From an uncultured Bacillota bacterium (GTDB lineage: Bacteria > Bacillota > Clostridia > Peptostreptococcales > Anaerovoracaceae): a stretch of 27,636 bases of DNA. How positions within the stretch are numbered: position 1 is the stretch's first letter; each line of letters starts with the position of its first letter. The stretch covers positions 1 to 27,636 of the forward strand of contig CAMKAM010000005.1 in NCBI GenBank assembly GCA_946410475.1. Direction: 5' to 3'. The notes under the pieces are model-generated. The model had not been told where the DNA came from. It saw nothing but the letters and a program-made list of their open reading frames with translations, and made no database searches. The translations under genes were made by a program, and so were the position numbers. Below are positions 7,635-15,526 of this stretch, piece after piece.

Positions 7635-8474
7635 ATGATCGATCTCGATATGATGTACAAGGATTCGAATTGGGGCAACGATCCGAAAGGTCCGGATAAT
7701 ATCACGATACTTATGCCCGGCAAGAGAGGCTGGTTCAACGCCCTGCTCTGCCATGCAGGCATCGATAAAAAAAGACCGGCAGTACTGCTGCTGCACGGAT
7801 TCCCGGGAAATGACAAGAACCTCGATATGATGGAAGCACTGAGACGCTGCGGCTTCAATGTGCTTACTATGAACTACTCAGGAAGCTGGGGCTCGCCCGG
7901 TCCGTTCCTTTTCGCGAACGTTCTCGAAGACGCCGCAACAGCGCTGAAATTCCTGCAGGACAACGCCGACGAATACATGATCGACAGGGACAACATCTTC
8001 GTGATCGGCCACAGCATGGGCGGCTTTGCAACGCTGCATACGACGGCGGCATGCGAGGGCATCAAAGGGTCGGTCGCCTTTGCACCGTATGATTTCGGAC
8101 TGCAGTACAAGCTCGGCATCGAAAACGGCGGCGATGACTGGACGAATGTCCACGAGCTGGTAAGAGACGGTGTCCAGCAGCTCGATACGGACTATGATAC
8201 TCTTATGGAAGAGCTCAAGAACAATCCGGGCTATCAGTTCGAGGCGATCGCGGACAAACTTGCGAAGAAACCTCTCCTCGTGATCGAGGCCGGATACGAC
8301 ATCTGCGCCGCTTCCAGCGAGAAGAACCACAGCAGATATCTGGCAGAATGGATCGAAGCGAACGATCCTGTTGATTTCGAACTTGACAGCATCCCGTCCA
8401 ACCACAGCTTCGCGGATACGAGGCTCGCTCTTTGCGAGATGGTAGCTAAAAAGCTCGCTTCGTGGGTGGACTGA
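7635..8474 (+). CDS. Alpha/beta hydrolase (acyl esterase/peptidase-like)
   Basis: A 279-residue cytoplasmic serine hydrolase with a full catalytic triad: Ser127 in IGHSMGGFA, Asp222 in EAGYDICA and His257 in PSNHSFAD. The oxyanion region is LLLHGFPGND. The motif MNYSGSWGSPGPF is like those of the dienelactone-hydrolase/S9-like alpha-beta hydrolases. There is no signal peptide. The start follows GGAAAGGAG by 9 nt. It is transcribed away from the aldehyde dehydrogenase gene and ends at a bidirectional terminator. The substrate is not predictable; an ester or amide hydrolase role is family-level knowledge only. Confidence 0.85.
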   Translation: MIDLDMMYKDSNWGNDPKGPDNITILMPGKRGWFNALLCHAGIDKKRPAVLLLHGFPGNDKNLDMMEALRRCGFNVLTMNYSGSWGSPGPFLFANVLEDAATALKFLQDNADEYMIDRDNIFVIGHSMGGFATLHTTAACEGIKGSVAFAPYDFGLQYKLGIENGGDDWTNVHELVRDGVQQLDTDYDTLMEELKNNPGYQFEAIADKLAKKPLLVIEAGYDICAASSEKNHSRYLAEWIEANDPVDFELDSIPSNHSFADTRLALCEMVAKKLASWVD

Positions 8475-8502
8475 TCATCTCATTGACTGTTGATAAAAAA
8501 TT

Positions 8503-8529
8503 GTCCTCGTCCCATATCAGGACGAGGAC
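8503..8529. terminator. Bidirectional intrinsic terminator between convergent genes
   Basis: GTCCTCGTCC and GGACGAGGAC form a perfect 10-bp stem with a 7-base loop. TTTGTTT follows on the plus strand, and AATTTTTT follows on the minus strand. It sits between the hydrolase (+) and the membrane protein (-) and should serve both. Confidence 0.88.
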
Positions 8530-8537
8530 TTTGTTTC

Positions 8538-9440
8538 TCAGTCATCTCTTTCATCGAAGCTGCTTCTCACCTTTCCGTACAGCTTCTTTCCTTTTCCCCT
8601 TGGGCTCGGCAGCCGCAGATTGAATCCGAAGAGCATTTTCACCACCCACAGCATGAACAGAAGCACACAGATCGGGATGACGCATGCCGTGACTATCATC
8701 ACCGCGATCGCGTCGAGCATGTTGTTCAGGAAGTTCTGGAACTTTTCGCTTAATCCTGTGGTCTTTTCCTTCACGCCGTCGACAAATTTTTCCACGGCGT
8801 TCTTATCGTCTTTTTCTTTGGCGGCTTCTTCCCTTGCGGCTTCCCCCTGCTCCAGCGTTTCGTTGATCGACGCCTCGAACGTGCTCTCGATATGGTTCGA
8901 TATCATGACGCTGAACGGAACCACCAGCCACAATACCAGGCTGAATATCAGGAGGTTCCTCCCCAGCATCCGCAGTTTCCCCATGGCGCCGCCGGTCCAG
9001 AATAGTGAGAGCAGCAGCAATAGCAGGGCTATCGGTATCAGAAAGCGGAACGAGATGAGACCGCTTGTCGTAGTCAGATATTTTTCGATATATATCGCCG
9101 AATAGATGAACACGAAGTATCCGCTCAGGTCAGCGAGTTCCTGCGCGATAGGCGTACCGACATCGCTCGGCACCGCCGATATCGCGACTGAAGTCGCCGT
9201 AACGCCTGCGGCCATCTTCGCGACAGTCGCTTTCTTGTCGTCCAGCTTTCCTATCGTTTTGTCATATGTATCGGGCGAAGACATGTAGCCCGACGCGAAC
9301 ACCGAAAGCAACGCGGCTATCACGAGCACGGCTGCAGCGATCGCAAGTTTGCCTCTCCCCGGTCCATCACCTTCGTAGATCTTTTCCGCGGTATTCCCCG
9401 CATCGAATCTCTCTTCGTAGTCTCTGTTATCTGATCCCAT
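8538..9440 (-). CDS. Membrane protein of unknown function
   Basis: A 300-residue protein that I cannot assign to a named family. It has a charged N-terminus, one helix near residues 33-54, a soluble segment, and two adjacent helices near 130-195 (RFLIPIALLLLLLSLFW and LLIFSLVLWLVVPFSVM). A charged, probably coiled-coil extracytoplasmic or cytoplasmic stretch rich in Glu/Lys/Ala follows (about 200-245). A last helix near 250-280 precedes a basic tail. The ATG at 9440 was chosen because AGGAGG (9456-9451) lies 10 nt upstream; the longer in-frame ATG at 9464 precedes that site. It follows the CoA-transferase on the same strand but seems to have its own extended -10 element. Confidence 0.75.
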   Translation of the reverse strand: MGSDNRDYEERFDAGNTAEKIYEGDGPGRGKLAIAAAVLVIAALLSVFASGYMSSPDTYDKTIGKLDDKKATVAKMAAGVTATSVAISAVPSDVGTPIAQELADLSGYFVFIYSAIYIEKYLTTTSGLISFRFLIPIALLLLLLSLFWTGGAMGKLRMLGRNLLIFSLVLWLVVPFSVMISNHIESTFEASINETLEQGEAAREEAAKEKDDKNAVEKFVDGVKEKTTGLSEKFQNFLNNMLDAIAVMIVTACVIPICVLLFMLWVVKMLFGFNLRLPSPRGKGKKLYGKVRSSFDERDD

Positions 9441-9481
9441 TTTCCGTTTTCCTCCTATGCACAAATAATACCTCTTCAGTT

Positions 9482-9490
9482 ATTGTAACA
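9482..9490 (-). promoter_or_regulatory. Candidate extended -10 promoter for the membrane protein
   Basis: On the minus strand, TGTTACAAT fits an extended -10 element about 40 bp before the start codon. No convincing -35 is present. Confidence 0.35.
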
Positions 9491-9513
9491 TAGATCTCTC
9501 GGCAAATGGGCGG

Positions 9514-10848
9514 TCAGCGCCTGTTGGAATATCTCCAGATGCCCTGCGCTTCAGCATCTTTTATCAGTTCGTCCCTGAAGTCGGGATGAGCGAGGCCGAT
9601 CAGCATTTCCGCCCTCTCCCAGGTCGTGCGGCCGACGAGATTGACGACGCCGTACTCCGTCACGAGCAGATAGGTCTGGCTCCTCGGGTCCGTTACTATG
9701 TCACCGTTGAAGAACGGCTTGATCCTCGACTGGCGCCTGCCCTCATGGTCGATGAACGTCGACGTCATGCAGATGAACGCCTTGCCGCCTTTCGACGACG
9801 ATGCGCCGGTCAGATAGTCGAGCTGCCCGCCGGTGCCGCTGATCTGTCTGAGGCCGACGCTCTCAGCGCAGACCTGTCCGTAAAGGTCGACCGCAAGGCA
9901 GTTGTTGATCGACATCATGTTGTCCAGTCTCTCTATGATGCCCGGCGAGTTGACGTACTCGAGCGGCGCGAACGCAACGCCCGGGTTCTCATCGATCCAG
10001 TCATAGAGTCTCTGCGTACCGAACGCTATGCCCGTCATGCCCTTTCCTTTGTGCATCGTGTTCGCCTTGTTTGTCAGCTTGCCTGCCTCATAAAGATCGA
10101 CATAAGCATCCGTACAAAGCTCAGTGTGCATGCCCAGGTCTTTCAGATCCGAGTCAGCAAGCAGTTTGCCCACCGTATTCGGCATCTTGCCTATTCCGAG
10201 CTGGATGACTCCGCCTGACGGGATCCTCTCCGCAATATATTCCGCTATCTTCACGTCTTCGGGCGACGGCTCCTGCACCGGCATCCCCGGGAGCGGTCCG
10301 TGCTCGCCTTCGACTATCATATCGACATCGTTGATGTGGATGACTTCATCGAATCCGCCGCGGACCTTCGGAAGATTCTCGTTGATCTCAAGAATTATGA
10401 CATCCGCCTTGTCCAGTATGGCTTTTGCCACGCCGGTGCTGCAGGACAGGTTGAAGTATCCGTGCTTGTCCATCGGCGGGACCGCCATCATCGCTACGTT
10501 GACGTCGCAAAAATGGAAATAGTACTGGCCGAGCAGCCTGAATATCATCGGGATGTAGTTGCAGAGGCCGCGGTCCGCGAGCTTTCTCTCATAGCCCGAA
10601 AGATGCCACGAATTGTAGATGAAATGCTCTCTGTTCGGATCCGCTTCGACCGTCTTGATCGGTCCGAAGATAAGGTTGCCCCTGATCTTTACGTCAGTAA
10701 GCTCCTCGGTCCTTTTCGCCAGCGCTTCATCGAGCAGCTGCGGAAAGCCGATAGCTACTGAATAGTCTATCCAGTCACCGCTCTTGATGCATTTTACCGC
10801 CTCATCAGGAGTCCTCAGTTTCGATCTATATTCGCTTAATACATCCAT
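9514..10848 (-). CDS. Acetyl-CoA hydrolase/transferase family CoA-transferase (butyryl-CoA:acetate or 4-hydroxybutyrate type)
   Basis: A 444-residue two-domain CoA-transferase of the Cat1/AbfT/But family. It moves CoA between an acyl-CoA and acetate, typically the last step of butyrate formation or 4-hydroxybutyrate activation. Family motifs are LGIGKMPNTVGKLLADSD, HTELCTDAYVDLYEAGK, GIAFGTQRLYDWIDENP, the active-site Glu region VCAESVGLRQISGTGGQLDY, and the C-terminal TEYGVVNLVGRTTWERA. The start is supported by GGAGG 9-10 nt upstream. A near-consensus promoter precedes it. But-type and AbfT-type enzymes cannot be separated by eye. Presence in the same region as a CoA-acylating aldehyde dehydrogenase fits acyl-CoA fermentation, although the two genes are not in one operon. 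Confidence 0.9.
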   Translation of the reverse strand: MDVLSEYRSKLRTPDEAVKCIKSGDWIDYSVAIGFPQLLDEALAKRTEELTDVKIRGNLIFGPIKTVEADPNREHFIYNSWHLSGYERKLADRGLCNYIPMIFRLLGQYYFHFCDVNVAMMAVPPMDKHGYFNLSCSTGVAKAILDKADVIILEINENLPKVRGGFDEVIHINDVDMIVEGEHGPLPGMPVQEPSPEDVKIAEYIAERIPSGGVIQLGIGKMPNTVGKLLADSDLKDLGMHTELCTDAYVDLYEAGKLTNKANTMHKGKGMTGIAFGTQRLYDWIDENPGVAFAPLEYVNSPGIIERLDNMMSINNCLAVDLYGQVCAESVGLRQISGTGGQLDYLTGASSSKGGKAFICMTSTFIDHEGRRQSRIKPFFNGDIVTDPRSQTYLLVTEYGVVNLVGRTTWERAEMLIGLAHPDFRDELIKDAEAQGIWRYSNRR

Positions 10849-10907
10849 ATCATGTTCCTCCGTTCACTCTTTTCACTTCATTGAATCGGTTCACCGAACA
10901 TATTCAG

Positions 10908-10935
10908 TTTATACTCTTGGTTCAGCCTTTGTCAA
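10908..10935 (-). promoter_or_regulatory. Strong sigma-A promoter of the CoA-transferase gene
   Basis: On the minus strand, a perfect TTGACA (10935-10930) and TATAAA (10913-10908) are separated by 16 bp. A small inverted repeat, TCGGT and ACCGA (10886-10897), lies just after the predicted start at about 10901. Confidence 0.7.
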
Positions 10936-10997
10936 CCCGCACGAGGTCTTCTGTCATCTCCGTCTTTTTGGAGTCGCAATAGAGAAAACTAACTCAA

Positions 10998-11013
10998 TAC
11001 AATTTTTATTGTA
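10998..11013. promoter_or_regulatory. Inverted repeat upstream of the DUF6110-ATPase operon, candidate operator
   Basis: TACAAT, four T and ATTGTA form a perfect 6-bp inverted repeat about 58 bp before the start codon. It lies just upstream of an AT-rich TATATTATT that could be the -10 region. Its place ahead of a metal-ATPase operon suggests a metal-responsive regulator site (inference). Confidence 0.4.
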
Positions 11014-11070
11014 GGAACAGATATATTATTTAATGATCAACTTTGAAATATAAAAAGGAGGCAATCAACT

Positions 11071-11388
11071 ATGGGATGGGCAAAACTGGCATTCATGGCA
11101 GGCGGATTCCTTGCAGGAACAGCAGGAGTCTCGATCCTCAGCACAGATGAAGCAAAAAAGATCTACACGGGCTGCACAGCAGCAGTGCTCCGCGGAAAAG
11201 ACAAGGTCATGGAAGTGACGGATTCTATCCGCGAGAACTGTGATGATATACTCGCCGATGCGGAAGAGATCCAGGAAAAGCACAAAGCTGAGCTGAAGGC
11301 GAAGGAAGTCGAGAAAGCAAAGGCTGTTCTCGCAGCTTTCGAGGAAGAGTGCGAAGCAGCCAAAGCCGAGGCAGAGGCAGCTGTATGA
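11071..11388 (+). CDS. DUF6110-like small membrane/coiled-coil protein
   Basis: A 105-residue protein. It has an N-terminal hydrophobic helix rich in Gly and Ala (GWAKLAFMAGGFLAGTAG) with small-residue packing motifs. A short segment (LSTDEAKKIYTGCTAAVLRGKD) follows, then a long Glu/Lys/Ala helix that looks like a coiled coil from about residue 50 to the end. It resembles DUF6110 proteins, which are found next to heavy-metal P-type ATPases in Firmicutes and have no known biochemical function. AAGGAGG precedes the ATG. Its TGA overlaps the ATG of the ATPase (ATGA), so translation is coupled and a partner or chaperone role for the pump is reasonable but unproven. Confidence 0.82.
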   Translation: MGWAKLAFMAGGFLAGTAGVSILSTDEAKKIYTGCTAAVLRGKDKVMEVTDSIRENCDDILADAEEIQEKHKAELKAKEVEKAKAVLAAFEEECEAAKAEAEAAV

Positions 11389-13478
11389 GATATGCATTGC
11401 TCCACGAATCTCCGGGACGACTTCGCGTCCGTCCCGGCCGGAAAGGGATGACGGCTGAGGAAGCCGACATCCTTGATTCTTTTCTTGCCAGCAAGCCGTA
11501 TGTCACAAAAATAAAGATATTCGAGCACTCCGGCAGCGTTTCCATCAGATACAAGACCGAAGAAGGCGCAAGAGACCGCTTACTGCAGGATCTCCTGGAT
11601 TTCTCTTTCTTCGATGAGGACATCCGCGCCCTCGTACCCGAACAGAACGGCCGCATGATCAACAGACAGTACCGCGCGAGACTCATCTCGCTGGTGGCAG
11701 GCCGTCTGTTCAGACGCATCTTCTTCCCTATGCCCCTTGACAGGGCGTGGACGCTGATGCGAAGTCTCGGATACATCCGCCGCGGCGCGAAGATCCTTCT
11801 TAAAGGAAAACTCGAAGTGCCCGTGCTGGACGCTGTGGCTATAACGGCTTCCATGCTCACGGGCGACTTTGCAACGGCGGGCTCCGTTATGTTCCTCCTC
11901 GATATAGGCGAACTGCTCGAGGAGTGGACACACAAGAGATCCGTCGACGATCTGGCAAGAACGCTTTCTCTCAAAGTCGACCGCGTATGGCTCAGGAACA
12001 AGAACGGCGAGGATCTGCTGGTAGATCTCTCCGACGTCGAGATCGGCGATCACATCATCATACGTACCTCAGATGTGGTGCCCCTTGACGGCAAGGTCGT
12101 CAGCGGAGCATGCACCGTGAACCAGGCTTCCATGACCGGGGAGTCGGTCTCCGTGCCGAAGGAGAAAGGCGGATATGTCTATGCCGGAACAGTCGTCGAG
12201 GAAGGAGACTGCGTCATCGAAGTAACGAAGGCATCTGGAAGCGGCAAGTACGATCAGATCGTCCGCATGATAGAGGAATCAGAAAAGCTGAAGTCCAATA
12301 CTGAGGCAAAAGCATTCCATCTCGCGGACAGCCTCGTGCCCTACTCGCTCGTGGGAGCGGCGCTCACCTTTTTGCTTACAAGAAGCGTGACACGCGCCAT
12401 GTCCTTCCTGATGGTCGACTTTTCATGCGCGCTCAAGCTCGCTATGCCGCTTTCGGTGCTCTCGGCGATCAAGGAAGCCGATGAGAACGACATCCGCGTC
12501 AAAGGCGGCAAGTTCCTCGAGGCGATCTCCGAAGCCGACACGATCGTATTCGACAAGACCGGCACGCTCACCAGAGAATGTCCGACCGTCGTGGATATCG
12601 TAACTTTCGGAGATGCCGACAAGACTGAATCGCTGAGGATCGCAGCATGTCTCGAAGAGCACTATCCGCATTCGATGGCCAACGCCGTCGTGAAACACGC
12701 GGAAGAACAGGGCGTTCTCCATGACGAGATGCATACGAGCGTTGAGTACGTCGTCGCTCACGGAATCTCGAGCATGATCGATAACAAACGCGCCGTGATA
12801 GGAAGCTACCACTTCATCTTCGAGGACGAACAGAGCAAGGTGCCCGAAGGTGAGCAGGACAAACTCGATTCGCTCCCGGCTGAGTACACTCATCTGTATC
12901 TGGCTATCGACGGCGTGCTGCAGGCTGCGGTCTGCATCACCGATCCTCTGAGAGAGGAGTCCGCGGAAGTCATAGAAAAACTCCACGGTCTCGGCTTCAA
13001 ACGCGTATGCATGATGACGGGCGACAACGACAGGACGGCTGCCGCTATCGCCGCAAAGCTGAACCTCGACGAATATCATTCGGAGGTCATGCCGGAAGAC
13101 AAGGCAGAATTCATCAAGAAGGAACACGCAGCCGGCAGGAAGGTCGTCATGATCGGAGACGGCGTCAACGATACGCCTGCCCTCTCCGAAGCAGACGCGG
13201 GCATCGCCATAAGGAGCGGCGCCGCAATAGCAAACGAAGTGTCCGATATCACGATCTCATCTGAAGACCTCAGGCAGCTTCTGATCCTCAAAGAGCTGTC
13301 GAACAGGCTGATGGGCCGCATCAACCGGAACTACCGCTTCATAATCAGCTTCAACGCTGCTCTCATAGGTCTGGGCGTTGCAGGCATACTGCCCCCGGCC
13401 TCATCCGCCCTGCTGCATAATACATCGACAGTAGTAAGCGGACTGTACAGCATGACGAAGCTGCTGCCCGGGGAGTGA
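11385..13478 (+). CDS. Heavy-metal translocating P1B-type ATPase
   Basis: A 697-residue cation pump. It begins with a degenerate HMA-like domain (residues 1-60, HESPGRLRVRPGRKG; no CxxC). Membrane helices follow, then the actuator motif TGES (251-254) and the phosphorylation motif DKTGTLT with Asp390. The P1B HP-like motif is EEHYPHSMANAVV and the hinge is GDGVNDTPALS (from Gly591). The metal-site motif before the P-domain is SCALK (Ser347-Cys348-Ala349) instead of CPC. This places it with CtpC-like pumps rather than classic Cu or Zn/Cd exporters. The ATG at 11385 overlaps the upstream stop; a longer in-frame start at 11349 lies within the partner gene. The transported metal is uncertain, with Mn, Fe or Zn possible. 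Confidence 0.93.
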   Translation: MRYALLHESPGRLRVRPGRKGMTAEEADILDSFLASKPYVTKIKIFEHSGSVSIRYKTEEGARDRLLQDLLDFSFFDEDIRALVPEQNGRMINRQYRARLISLVAGRLFRRIFFPMPLDRAWTLMRSLGYIRRGAKILLKGKLEVPVLDAVAITASMLTGDFATAGSVMFLLDIGELLEEWTHKRSVDDLARTLSLKVDRVWLRNKNGEDLLVDLSDVEIGDHIIIRTSDVVPLDGKVVSGACTVNQASMTGESVSVPKEKGGYVYAGTVVEEGDCVIEVTKASGSGKYDQIVRMIEESEKLKSNTEAKAFHLADSLVPYSLVGAALTFLLTRSVTRAMSFLMVDFSCALKLAMPLSVLSAIKEADENDIRVKGGKFLEAISEADTIVFDKTGTLTRECPTVVDIVTFGDADKTESLRIAACLEEHYPHSMANAVVKHAEEQGVLHDEMHTSVEYVVAHGISSMIDNKRAVIGSYHFIFEDEQSKVPEGEQDKLDSLPAEYTHLYLAIDGVLQAAVCITDPLREESAEVIEKLHGLGFKRVCMMTGDNDRTAAAIAAKLNLDEYHSEVMPEDKAEFIKKEHAAGRKVVMIGDGVNDTPALSEADAGIAIRSGAAIANEVSDITISSEDLRQLLILKELSNRLMGRINRNYRFIISFNAALIGLGVAGILPPASSALLHNTSTVVSGLYSMTKLLPGE

Positions 13479-13520
13479 GAGCCTCCGGCATTGAACCGGC
13501 AAGGCAAACGCAAAAGGAGA

Positions 13521-13556
13521 ACTGACAAGGGTGACTGACCCCTTGTCAGTTTTTTT
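13521..13556 (+). terminator. Strong intrinsic terminator after the P-type ATPase
   Basis: ACTGACAAGGG (13521-13531) and CCCTTGTCAGT (13540-13550) form a perfect 11-bp stem with an 8-base loop, followed by a run of T. It lies 42 bp after the ATPase stop. Confidence 0.9.
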
Positions 13557-13571
13557 CAAAGTGAGTATTAT
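13543..13571 (+). promoter_or_regulatory. Sigma-A promoter of the DTD2-like gene, overlapping the terminator
   Basis: TTGTCA (13543-13548), inside the 3' arm of the terminator, and TATTAT (13566-13571) are 17 bp apart. The predicted start is near 13578, 28 bp before the gene, which has an AAAGGA ribosome binding site. Confidence 0.6.
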
Positions 13572-13605
13572 ATAAAACAGTATTCAAACAGAAAGGATCA
13601 GAAAA

Positions 13606-14550
13606 ATGAAAGCTGTATATTACATCTGCCACGACCCCGAATGGGGCCACGTCACGAAGCATGTCTGGGACGTTCTCAAAGAGGAAGGTTATCTTGAGAC
13701 CCCGACGAATATCGAATGTGACGGGGACACAGTTTACAAATACGAAGACGGAGAGCACGAGTACTGGATGGTGCCCACGGATATCGCCATCTGCCGCGAC
13801 TATGACAGATATCTTCCGTTCATGAACGAACACTTCGCTGACTTTGATATGGCCGGCATGGTAACATGGCACGAAGGCGCAGCCGCGATGGAAAACGTCC
13901 TGACATGTCACTCCATCGGAGACATGGATTCAGGATACTTTTCAAAAGGAGCTCCCCGCTTCATGCGCAATATCATGAAAGCGATGCGCCGTCATCTGGA
14001 TGAGGCGGGCTACGATCACTATTCAGTATCGACTGAAGGCACGCACTGGTCCGGCGTTCACAACGGCGTCGGAGATCCCGAACTCATCGTAAAGTACCCC
14101 GTGCCGATCGTCGACATAGAGGTGGGAAGCGACCCCTCCAGCTGGGACGATGTCACTGCCTGCCGCGCTCTGACAAGATCGCTTTTCGAGATATTCAATG
14201 ACGACGGGGCAAAGCTGCACAACCTGCTCTGCGTCGGCGGCGTGCACTTCGACCCGAATTTCGCTGCTGCCGTATTCACGGACTGGGACGGACCGGAAGG
14301 AAAAGAAAGCTTCGGCGTATCCCACATCCTTGCGAACCAGTGGCTCGTCACCGGAGATTACGGCTCCGAAGAAGGTCTTGCAAAGGCTATCAACTGCGTC
14401 GAGGCAATAGACGGCGGTATCGACGCCGTAGTGATGCACGACAAAGCAAAAGCGGACTTCAAGAATCTCGCCAGGACGATCGGCGAAAAATACGGTGTCC
14501 CTGTGTTCAAACATCAGAAGCTCCGCAAACCGGAAACACTCGGACTCTGA
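13606..14550 (+). CDS. D-aminoacyl-tRNA deacylase, DTD2/GEK1-like
   Basis: A 314-residue protein with the ordered motifs of the archaeal/plant DTD2 (GEK1, tRNA_deacylase) family. These are LTCHSIGD (99-106) for the usual LTVHPTGN, EGTHWSG (144-150) for EATHHGP, VDIEVGSDPSSWDD (169-182) for the ExGS-TexxW segment, GGVHFDPNF (211-219) for GGGHYAPRF, and SHILANQW (239-246) for HIIPKY. This family hydrolyses D-amino acids from tRNA, including aldehyde-modified D-aminoacyl-tRNA. The motif residues differ at several places, so substrate specificity is less certain. It is monocistronic, between a terminator-promoter overlap and a downstream hairpin. DTD2 is regarded as typical of archaea and plants, so a bacterial copy is notable. 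Confidence 0.78.
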   Translation: MKAVYYICHDPEWGHVTKHVWDVLKEEGYLETPTNIECDGDTVYKYEDGEHEYWMVPTDIAICRDYDRYLPFMNEHFADFDMAGMVTWHEGAAAMENVLTCHSIGDMDSGYFSKGAPRFMRNIMKAMRRHLDEAGYDHYSVSTEGTHWSGVHNGVGDPELIVKYPVPIVDIEVGSDPSSWDDVTACRALTRSLFEIFNDDGAKLHNLLCVGGVHFDPNFAAAVFTDWDGPEGKESFGVSHILANQWLVTGDYGSEEGLAKAINCVEAIDGGIDAVVMHDKAKADFKNLARTIGEKYGVPVFKHQKLRKPETLGL

Positions 14551-14632
14551 TTTCCTTTGAATCTCTGCCTGACACACATCCGGAATTGTTGATAATACTA
14601 ATATCATTACACCGGTAATAATATCGAACTAC

Positions 14633-14658
14633 GACCGCAGCCGACATCGGCTGCGGTC
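14633..14658 (+). terminator. Probable terminator after the DTD2-like gene
   Basis: GACCGCAGCCGA and TCGGCTGCGGTC are perfect 12-bp inverted arms separated by 2 bp. The T tail is weak (TTCT). The hairpin stands 82 bp after the stop codon. Confidence 0.6.
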
Positions 14659-14728
14659 TTCTGAGCCTAACTGCTCGTTCGTTAATCTTTTCCGCGTATT
14701 GAACGTATTGAAACAGACTATCATAGGC

Positions 14729-15526
14729 TTATACCAAATCGAATTCGCGTATCCTTTGATCGATCATTCTGTGCGTGAGCGGTAGCTCTTCAGTCTCCCA
14801 TGTCAAGATCAGATTCTCTCCGACGATTATTCCGTTTCTTCCATACACGGTGATTTTTTTCAGATTCTTATATACATATTTCGGATCAGCGATCCTACCC
14901 AAATGCTCCCACCATATTATTTTCCGTATTTTAGGATGAAAGATCTCAAAATCAGGATAATAGTTCTCCCCTTCAAGTGTCAGTTTTGTTTCGTTCTTAT
15001 AAAGGATTCCCCGGTCGAACAAAGAATCAGCTATCATAACTTCACTCTTAGACCTTACCAATACACCTCTTTTTGTGTCATGTATTCGCAGTTTAGGAAA
15101 AGCGGGATTCTGGTTTTCAGGTATCTTCATCCATTCACGCAGGCAAACATCACCATCTAAATAGTACTCTTTCCCTAAGAGGTCTCCGAATCGATAGTCA
15201 AGCGGGCTGTAGTTTCTGAGCCTTGGAGCGCACTTTTCCATTGCATCGATATTTCCTCTTAGAATTGGTAATCCGTGAGTCATCGCCTTTTTAGGCATAA
15301 GCTCCTTGATGACTTGCCTATGCAGATCCAGCGTTGGGTCCAGGCAGTTGTTCATATACTTCTTGTTTTCGCTTATCACCTGGTAGTAATAATCATCATT
15401 CTTAAGATGCTTGATCTGAAGACTCCCCGGTGGCAGCTTTTCCATTTGTTCCACCATAAAGCTTTGCAGCTGTTTTTCTCTCTTGATCTCGTCTTCCATC
15501 ATTACTCTGATTTCATCAACACTCAT
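14729..15526 (-). CDS. Orphan protein with PD-(D/E)XK nuclease-like C-terminus
   Basis: A 265-residue protein. The first third is helical and charged (DEIKREKQLQSFMVEQMEKL). The second half matches the restriction-endonuclease-like fold seen in many clostridial hypothetical proteins. It shows VRSKSEVMIADSLFDRGI (Glu162), NYYPDFEIFHP (Asp192) and KIIWWEHLGRIADPKY (Glu207). The final acidic residue is followed by His-Leu-Gly rather than the canonical Lys, as in other WEHxG members. Function is unknown; nicking or cleavage of nucleic acid is possible but not shown. No methylase, transposase or helicase is nearby. Composition is clearly AT-richer than the flanks, and the ribosome binding site is weak (GGGGA), consistent with acquisition by transfer. 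Confidence 0.75.
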   Translation of the reverse strand: MSVDEIRVMMEDEIKREKQLQSFMVEQMEKLPPGSLQIKHLKNDDYYYQVISENKKYMNNCLDPTLDLHRQVIKELMPKKAMTHGLPILRGNIDAMEKCAPRLRNYSPLDYRFGDLLGKEYYLDGDVCLREWMKIPENQNPAFPKLRIHDTKRGVLVRSKSEVMIADSLFDRGILYKNETKLTLEGENYYPDFEIFHPKIRKIIWWEHLGRIADPKYVYKNLKKITVYGRNGIIVGENLILTWETEELPLTHRMIDQRIREFDLV

